From: Knufia peltigerae
Lineage: Eukaryota > Ascomycota > Eurotiomycetes > Chaetothyriales > Trichomeriaceae
DNA length: 53,121 bases
Assembly: GCA_030247855.1 (NCBI GenBank)
Contig: JAPDRN010000188.1
Coordinates: 1-53,121, forward strand
Reading direction: 5' to 3'
Numbering within the stretch: the stretch's first letter is position 1; every line of letters starts with the position of its first letter. This document shows positions 47,180 to 53,121 of this stretch, in pieces. A program made the position numbers and the translations under genes. The notes under the pieces are model-generated. The model did no database searches. It worked only from the letters and a program-made list of their open reading frames with translations, and was not told the DNA's origin.

Positions 47180-47668
47180 CGAACAGTATTCTCTTCTTAA
47201 TTTGAAGAGATGCAATAACCAACGAATTTTCGGGTTAACAGATCACTAGAAATACTATTTCGACAGTCCCAATTCTCAGAAATACCGATTGAATTGTCCG
47301 AGCCAAAAAGCCGATGGCATTGGGCTCCAGCCACCACAATGTACGTGTCGTACAGTGATATTGCCATCATGATCACCATTCCCGGATGGGGGATCTTTAA
47401 GTGTTACTGTGAACTCTGAGGAGAGTGATCATGCTGCTGGGCTCGGATAGTACTGTCGAGATCACGAAGAATAAAATGCTATTTAACCATGCATTGAAAG
47501 GAAGTTCTGGACCATCAAAGCTACATAAATCATACATAAGAAATTCACTCTGCCCAGACTATCTTCTTCTGGCGATCAACTTAAGCTCGGTGTAGGTATT
47601 CGCGTATTCTTGAGTAAACTATCGGGCTCCAACATGCCTGGTAAACAATTGGTTGTGAGTATCTCCGC
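47180..47668. other. intergenic region (SDR promoter)
   Basis: Only the SDR promoter and the 3' flank of the flavin monooxygenase gene. A few TCGGA/TCCGA triplet sites occur near 47297 and 47444, of the sort Zn2Cys6 regulators bind, but they are unpaired. Confidence 0.45.
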
Positions 47669-48862
47669 TTATTGAATTTCTACTTCTTCCAATAAACGAC
47701 CGTCCGCAAACCAGACGTCCATCGCCTTCGCCATGGATGCAGCATAGGCTCTTGGTGAGTCATCTGCCATGGCTTCTTCTAAAAGATCCTGAGACATCTT
47801 GTTTGTACTGTCTGCTCGGCCCATGACCTGCTCTTCATACTTCCGAACAGCTGCCTCCAAGTCTGTTGGATGTGCTTGGATGCAGAGAAACAGGTCTAAT
47901 GCATCCAGCATAGCAAGGTTTGCCCCTTCCCCAGCAAACCAGGACATGACATGAAGCGAGTCTCCAATAAGTGTTAGTCCGGGGTGAGTCTCATAGCGCA
48001 TTCCCAAAGGCATCCTCCACTGAGCACGTGGTGTCCATGCTGGGTCTAAATTGCGAATAACCTCTTTCAAACGATCATCCCAGTCGGCGTATATGTCATT
48101 CAAGAGCATGTCTTTGACTCCTTTGTGATCAGTCCAATCAATTCCACTTTCGGAAATCCACTTTTCTGGTACTTTCAGGCAAGGATAGACTCGAAGGCTC
48201 TCATCTCCATTTCGCTGCATGAAGATGCCGCTCCCGTCGCTTAAGGAGAATACAGTCCCTCTCCCGACGAATTCCCCAAGCTGAGGAAACTTTTGGTCCA
48301 GGTTAGAGATTCGACAGTCTATCACTGTCAAGCCCGTATATTCTGGTTGCGTACTGGTCAACAGCGGTCGCACTTTCGACCACGCGCCATCAGCACCCAC
48401 TACCAGATCACCCACGGCAGAGCTTGCTTGATTTGCAAAGTGTATCTCGAATTTTCCAAGACTGTGGGGGGTGATTTTTGAAATATGGTGGTCCCACTTG
48501 AGATTTTCAGGATCGATAGACTCGAGCAAGATTTTCCTTAGCATTGAGCGATCAATCTCAGGGCGACCCTCTGCTCCAGGGGGAGCCTTGTGAAATAGCC
48601 AGTCTTTAGCATGTTTGTCCATGAATCGATAATCTTGATCGTGATACCTAGCATGCTTCTTGAAAGAAGCTTCTAAACCGGCAACTTCAAGCGCACGTTG
48701 GCCCGAATCAGGGTGCAAATCGAGCGAACCTCCTTGGAAACGAGAGCTGATGTTGGGTTCTCGCTCATAGAGGGTGAAAGAAAGCCCATGACGCTGGAGG
48801 AGCGCAGCAAGGGTAAGGCCCGAGGGGCCAGCTCCAACAATTATGATATGGTTTTGAGACAT
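47669..48862 (-). CDS. FAD-dependent aromatic-type monooxygenase
   Basis: Flavoprotein hydroxylase that would use NAD(P)H and O2 to hydroxylate a ring or similar substrate. A single exon encodes 397 aa, the usual size for the class. The Rossmann motif IIIVGAGPSGLTLAALLQ is at residues 6-23, with the acidic end YEREP at 32-36. The DG motif VGADGAWSKVRPLL lies at about 155-168 and the GD motif LIGDSLHVMSWFAGEGANLA at 298-317. The overall pattern is the p-hydroxybenzoate-hydroxylase fold, closer to the TetX/salicylate-hydroxylase-like group than to the phenol hydroxylases. No signal or membrane anchor, so it is cytosolic. Next to a ring-cleaving dioxygenase, the simplest role is making its di- or trihydroxybenzene substrate; the exact substrate is not readable from sequence. 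Confidence 0.93.
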   Translation of the reverse strand: MSQNHIIIVGAGPSGLTLAALLQRHGLSFTLYEREPNISSRFQGGSLDLHPDSGQRALEVAGLEASFKKHARYHDQDYRFMDKHAKDWLFHKAPPGAEGRPEIDRSMLRKILLESIDPENLKWDHHISKITPHSLGKFEIHFANQASSAVGDLVVGADGAWSKVRPLLTSTQPEYTGLTVIDCRISNLDQKFPQLGEFVGRGTVFSLSDGSGIFMQRNGDESLRVYPCLKVPEKWISESGIDWTDHKGVKDMLLNDIYADWDDRLKEVIRNLDPAWTPRAQWRMPLGMRYETHPGLTLIGDSLHVMSWFAGEGANLAMLDALDLFLCIQAHPTDLEAAVRKYEEQVMGRADSTNKMSQDLLEEAMADDSPRAYAASMAKAMDVWFADGRLLEEVEIQ

Positions 48863-49452
48863 AGCTCCGGTAATGAGGACTTGGCTGTTGGAAAAATGAT
48901 GCTGAACACTCTAAGCTGTCCTGGTAAGACAAGTAATCACTTTATGTAGAAATGATGAATTTGCTGTTAGCTACCAAGAGAGAAATTCTGCTCGTGTGAT
49001 CTCCTAGGTAGCACAATGTTATCTCTCCGATCATCCTATCACCGAGGGTTTGATGGCCATAGGTTCACTTCGGAGTTTCCAAATTGGGTAAATAAGCAGC
49101 AGAATTGTCGTTATATCTCGGAGTATACTTCTGTAGCCACGAAAATGCCGAGTACCTAGAGATTCAGCCTAGTGGACCGCTATTGAGCCGAGAGAAAGAC
49201 ATTACTATTTGTCTTAGGAATGCAATCTGTCACTGCAATAATTCAATTCCAAACAACATTCTTCGAAGTCCGAGTCTACTTAGGAGGGACTGTTTCGCGG
49301 GCAGACTGCAAAAAAATCTAGACTCAGATCCAATTAGAATTATTTGTAGCATAAGAAAATAGCAATGTCAATCAGAGCAGTATTGTCAAATCGTACACAC
49401 TTAGACGCATCTGTTGGGAACTATTGATTTGCAGAAAACTAGCATTTATCCT
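48863..49452. other. intergenic region (monooxygenase promoter)
   Basis: No gene seen. It contains CTTCGGAG at about 49069 and CTCGGAG at about 49116, candidate half-sites for a zinc-cluster regulator. Confidence 0.45.
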
Positions 49453-50308
49453 CTAGAGAGTGGTAATCTCTCTCAAAGTCTCTCCAGCCGCACGCCTGAT
49501 GTTACGAACAACTTCCTCAGTGCGACTGACACTGGGAAAATGACCGGATTTACAAAATTGTATGGCCACACCATGGCCGCTCTCTTTCTGAATTCTGGCA
49601 ATGATCGACTTCTGAACCTCTACCGGAACTGCTTGGTCTTCCTCACAAACTAGATATGACACAGGAATATCCTGATATCCTGGGTGTGTCAAAGTTCCCG
49701 TGAAACTGACTGCAGAATGTACCAACATCGTTTTGGCAAGCTCAATTCCTCTAGCAGACGGAAGATCAGAGAAATTTGTGCGAGCACAGCCATTTGGTTC
49801 AGCAACAAGATAATCTCCCTTAAAAAGATACAAAGTTAGACGTTTTCTCGAATACATTTGGTGTACTGACCTCGACTGTGATGAAATCAGGCATATTAGC
49901 ACCCATCTGTGAAGCAATAGAGCCTCCAACTTCTGGGACAGGGCTGCTGATGTATAGAAGCCGAATGATTCCACCTTCCTTCCGCAATTTTTCTCGTTCG
50001 ACCTTTGAAACGCCCTTAGTGCTCTCTGTTCCACATATGCCTCCATATGAGTGCATAACTAAGATAATATCCTTGCCATCATCGACCAATTCATTTGTAA
50101 TGGACCGAATACAGTTTACATCGTCAGTCATTGTTGCACCAGCAAGGGGAGCGCGACTGCCGATAGAGGGAAGGTCGATAACGATGGTCTTGAACCCAGT
50201 GTCGCCCAGTCTCTCCACGACATCACGGTAAAGGCTTGGTGGAGAAAAAGATGCTGGGACGATAACTATCACTGGCTTTTCGATTTTTCTATCCTCGAGT
50301 GTAGACAT
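49453..50308 (-). CDS. alpha/beta hydrolase (esterase/lactonase type)
   Basis: Serine hydrolase of unknown substrate. Two exons, 50308-49871 and 49818-49453 (52-nt intron, GTCAGT donor, GTCTAAC branch, TTTAAG acceptor), encode 267 aa. The start MSTLEDRKIEKPVIVIVPAS is the first ATG in the frame. VIVIVPASFSPPS opens the fold with the oxyanion region. The nucleophile elbow is VMHSYGG with Ser87; Asp207 (CEEDQAVPV) and His239 (KSGHFPS) complete the triad. The short size and absence of a signal peptide suggest a cytosolic small-molecule hydrolase related to plant methylesterases and to fungal hydrolases of the AB_hydrolase_6 group. In this cluster it could release an aromatic acid or alcohol from an ester, or open a lactone. 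It shares a 0.5 kb divergent promoter with the dioxygenase gene. Confidence 0.92.
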
Positions 50309-50821
50309 CTTGTTCAGATGGAAGCAACTTGTGGAAGTTGCTATAAGAGATGAAGACTGAATACAAACACTATCCTGATGAAAGGGGCTGAGATTGAACT
50401 TCAAGGTGATGGGGGTTGGTAGCCGACGTGTTGTAGATACAACAAGCTTCGGAGAATTGAAGGAAACGTTAAAAAGCCGAGAGGAAGAATGGAAAATCTA
50501 ATCTCGTGTGATTCGGTTGACCTCGGACTTCGGACTCTTGCGAAGTCTCAAATTTGAGCAGGAAAGATGTATTCGAGGCAGAGCAAGCGTATTCAGTTCT
50601 TTCGGCTTATTGCTGACCCTTCACCACGGGGTCTTCGGCGGAAGGTTGGACCAGCCAGAGTGGTCAAAATTCCCATTAGCAAGCTGAGATACTGTCGAAG
50701 ACTTCAAAAAGGGTGTCTTACCCCGAATCAATAGTCACTATATTTCACCCTCCAACATCTGTCTTTGGTTATTTCCACCATTTCCATAGTATTCGGTCGG
50801 ATTTTGAGATCCTCAAGGTTG
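50309..50821. promoter_or_regulatory. bidirectional promoter between hydrolase and dioxygenase
   Basis: A 513-base interval between divergent starts. It holds a direct repeat of TCGGAC at 50523-50528 and 50530-50535, plus several further CGG triplets (about 50451, 50601, 50636, 50795). Paired CGG triplets are the usual targets of Zn2Cys6 regulators such as the one encoded at 52590. Binding is inferred only. Confidence 0.4.
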
Positions 50822-51847
50822 ATGTACACTGAATCCTTCAAAATGGGAAGTCCTCAAGATGAGCCCTTCACAGCCTCAGTTCTGGCCTCGTTCGGCCCTT
50901 CTGCTCCAGGCCGAGCCAAGGAGATTTTGATATCTCTAATCCGCCATCTCCATGCAGTCTGTCGAGAAGTCAACCTTACAACTGAGGAGCTTTACATCGG
51001 ATTAAATGCTCTTAATCGTTCAGGCCAAATGAGCGACGAGAAGCGAAACGAAACATTGCTGATATCTGATTGCCTTGGTGTGGAAGCGTAAGTGCTCAGT
51101 CAACTAATGCTTTTTAAACTTGTTGAGCTTACTGGGAAGACTTGTCGATGATATAACACACAAGATTTTGGCTGAGGAATCTTCTACCAATTCTTGCATT
51201 CTAGGACCTTTCTACCGAGCTGATGCACCTCTGTATGAAAATGGAGAGAGTATCATCCAAAAGTATTTGGGAGGTGAAATTACTTGGTACCACGGTCGAA
51301 TTCTTGACGTGGATAGCGGGAAACCTGTCGCTGGTAAGACTAAGATGAGCCTAGCAATTATTTCTGGCCCTGCTATTCCATAGATTGACATCAAACAGGC
51401 GCAACGTTGAATGTATGGGAATGTGCTGCCAACGGTTTGTATGATCAGCAGGATACTAGCCAACCTGACGGAAACATGCGAGGCATCTTCACCTCAGACA
51501 GCCAAGGTTACTACAGCTTTTATTGCATCAAACCTGTTCCTTATCCAGTTCCGTATGACGGACCTGCAGGAGATATCCTGAAGCTTATGGACCGCTCTCC
51601 ATTTCGGGCTGCACACATCCATTTCATGGTTGAGGACAAGGCTTATCGCCGACTTGTTACTCAAGTATTCCCTAGTGATGACAAATACCTTCACTGTGAT
51701 TCTGTGTACGCGGTGAAGGAAGATCTCATCATCCATTTTGAGCCCCCAAGTCCGGATGCATTGAAGGAACGAGGCTCACACAGCTTGCAAGCTGATGTCA
51801 AATGGGAAGTTACCTACGATTTCAAAATCAAGAAGCGACAGGCTTGA
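50822..51847 (+). CDS. intradiol ring-cleavage dioxygenase (hydroxyquinol/catechol 1,2-dioxygenase type)
   Basis: Non-haem Fe(III) enzyme that splits a catechol or hydroxyquinol ring between the two hydroxyls to give a muconate or maleylacetate. Three exons, 50822-51087, 51140-51333 and 51399-51847, encode 302 aa. Intron 2 is GTAAGA...AACAG. Intron 1 uses GTAAGT with an AAG acceptor, chosen because it yields LGVEALVDDITHK, the expected family reading; a GAG acceptor 13 bases earlier is also in phase. The N-terminal helical dimerisation domain is residues 1-100, followed by LGPFYRADAP. The four iron ligands are present: Tyr168 (ANGLYD), Tyr206 (PVPYDGP), His226 and His228 (AAHIHFMV). YPVPYDGPAGDILKLM and LVTQVFPSDDKYL fit hydroxyquinol 1,2-dioxygenases best, but catechol as substrate is possible. 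Confidence 0.94.
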
Positions 51848-52589
51848 GGAAGTCATACACAGATGTTGTTGACCAGGTTAAAATGATAGACGCCCAATTT
51901 TTCCCCAAGAAAGGTTGAGTTCGATTTCTCATCATATTGTCTTGCGAATTCAGTTTTCATACGTGATAAACTGGTGACGAGCGTTCCCATCACGATCCAA
52001 GTACCTACCTAGCCTCTGCAGAAACACTCAGCCTGCAGACAATATCTGCGAGCAGTCCTCAGCCACCTTGATTGCCACCCTCATGATGACAAAGTAAGGT
52101 TTTTCAGATTAAGTAATAACTCTCGGCAATTTCGGATCATCTGTGAATATTCCGAATAGTCCGAGGCTTAGTCAACCGCCTGAAGGAAAATGCCGACAAG
52201 GCCGAGAAGCTTACCGATTTTGATTGGCCGTAGAGTTTCTGTTCCCTTGCCAAGTGCTATTGAGAACAGCAGTTTTCTTCCACGTGCATGCGTCGCTCGA
52301 ATTGCAAGTTAAAACTCAGAGTACACGGAGCCCCGCAAGTCAAGCAAAGCGGAGAAGGAGGCGCAAAACTGTGGAGGGTCTACAGGTTTGCCTTTGGTGG
52401 CTCGACTCGAGCAGAACTTAAGTGCAAAAACCTCAAGCATTTTCACTCTTGTGCCCATCGCCCGCCTATCCAAGCTCCATGCATGGTTAAATACTAGCCT
52501 CAGCTTTTTCCCATCTTGCCAGATGGTCTTCTGACTGTATGAAGCTCATTTTTGGTATGGATTCGGAGACAGAAGGTGCTTACTAAAAT
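51848..52589. promoter_or_regulatory. 3' flank of the dioxygenase and promoter of the regulator
   Basis: No gene seen. It contains an inverted pair TTCGGA (52131-52136) and TTCCGAA (52150-52156), with a further TCCGAG at 52160. This everted/inverted CGG arrangement is typical of Zn2Cys6 dimer sites and suggests autoregulation, though this is not shown. Confidence 0.4.
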
Positions 52590-53121
52590 ATGGAAACCCA
52601 AGAGAACGCAGCAAAAAGCCCGGAAGCTATAGAAAAGGTCAAAAAACGCCGTCGCCCACCTCTTTCCTGTGTACCGTGTCATCGTCGAAAGCTGAAGTGT
52701 GATCGAGGGTTTCCAGCTTGTGGGAGATGCAGAAAGGCTGATCATGCCCATGATTGTGTCTACAGGGAGCGCTCGGATCAGATGCCCCTCGCCAGAGAGA
52801 AGCTAGCAATCCTGGAAAGTACAGTTAACAGCCGCCCGGAGACTTTGATCGGAGTAGAAGAGACAGCTCAGCATATCATAACGAAGACGACGAGGCTGAC
52901 CGAAGAGCCCTGCCAAGTGGAGGCTAGCGAGAACGATGAGACTCAGGTCCGAGAAGTAACTCTCTACAAGGGGAAGGACTCTCTTACTAGGTTCTATGGT
53001 TATAGCTACCATCGAAATTTATATCAGCAGGTATGTTCACAATACAAGGAGAAAATCAACTTCGAGTTTGCTAAATCTTCATTGCACAGTTTGACCAACT
53101 TCGAGAGTATATACAGCAACT
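52590..53121 (+). CDS. Zn2Cys6 transcription factor, N-terminal part (runs off the window)
   Basis: Probable pathway-specific regulator of the catabolic cluster. Exon 1 is 52590-53030 (147 codons, phase 0). A GTATGT...GCACAG intron (53031-53089) joins it to an exon that continues past the window end. The zinc cluster begins CVPCHRRKLKCDRGFPACGR at residues about 27-46; counting the next two Cys, its spacing is CX2CX6CX6CX2CX8C. The stretch before it is basic (KVKKRRRPP), a likely nuclear signal. LYKGKDSLTRFYGYSYHRNL followed by QFDQLREYIQ is a pattern seen in fungal catabolic regulators just before their middle homology domain. Only about 158 residues are visible. Its position beside the dioxygenase argues that it controls the cluster. 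Confidence 0.9.
   Translation, partial: METQENAAKSPEAIEKVKKRRRPPLSCVPCHRRKLKCDRGFPACGRCRKADHAHDCVYRERSDQMPLAREKLAILESTVNSRPETLIGVEETAQHIITKTTRLTEEPCQVEASENDETQVREVTLYKGKDSLTRFYGYSYHRNLYQQVCSQYKEKINFEFAKSSLHSLTNFESIYSN

Noticed and set aside
1..53121. CRISPR arrays, bacterial operons, ribosome-binding sites, rRNA or tRNA genes
   Set aside because: None seen. Gene structure is eukaryotic throughout, and I found no convincing tRNA B-box or rRNA sequence by eye.

Overview
The window is nuclear DNA from a filamentous ascomycete (Pezizomycotina). The genes have short spliceosomal introns (mostly 49-80 nt, GT...CTAAC/CTGAC-like...YAG), long intergenic spaces, two fungal hybrid histidine kinases (Sln1-type and Nik1/Os-1-type), Zn2Cys6 transcription factors, DUF6590 proteins and a decayed Ty3/gypsy element. 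A Eurotiomycete relative is plausible, but the sequence alone does not settle the order. I rebuilt 15 complete protein-coding genes and two partial edge genes; in every complete multi-exon model the exon lengths sum to a multiple of three.

Layout. 1-449: 3' end of an unrecognised gene. 2.3-14.9 kb: two consecutive copies of one arrangement, a DUF6590 gene on the minus strand diverging from a coiled-coil gene on the plus strand (2273-4344 with 5568-7303; 10658-12010 with 13100-14867). Each pair is separated by a 1.1-1.2 kb shared promoter region. 15.7-16.9 kb: a secreted or luminal LicD-family protein. 18.6-20.5 kb: a class I CPD photolyase with a possible mitochondrial/nuclear alternative start. 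21.3-24.8 kb: an Sln1-type membrane hybrid histidine kinase. 27.1-29.1 kb: a protein with a fungal N-terminal signalling-type domain, a disordered middle and a Gly/Ala-rich C-terminal tail motif. 31.8-35.9 kb: the group III HAMP-repeat histidine kinase Nik1. 37.3-39.7 kb: a Zn2Cys6 regulator. 40.6-42.0 kb: a DOMON/cytochrome b561 membrane protein.

43.3-46.1 kb is an AT-rich, truncated Ty3/gypsy retrotransposon on the minus strand: a putative LTR, gag with a CCHC knuckle, protease and RT remnants, and a broken RNase H. No integrase is visible. It lies directly against a compact catabolic cluster (46.1-53.1 kb): an SDR oxidoreductase, an FAD monooxygenase, an alpha/beta hydrolase, an intradiol (hydroxyquinol/catechol-type) dioxygenase and a Zn2Cys6 regulator that runs off the window. 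The cluster looks like an aromatic-degradation unit: hydroxylation by the flavoprotein, ring cleavage by the dioxygenase, with the hydrolase and SDR handling ester/lactone and carbonyl/alcohol steps.

The two features most worth following are the duplicated DUF6590/coiled-coil divergent module, for which I know no function, and the transposon-flanked aromatic catabolic cluster with its own regulator. I saw no rRNA, tRNA or CRISPR.
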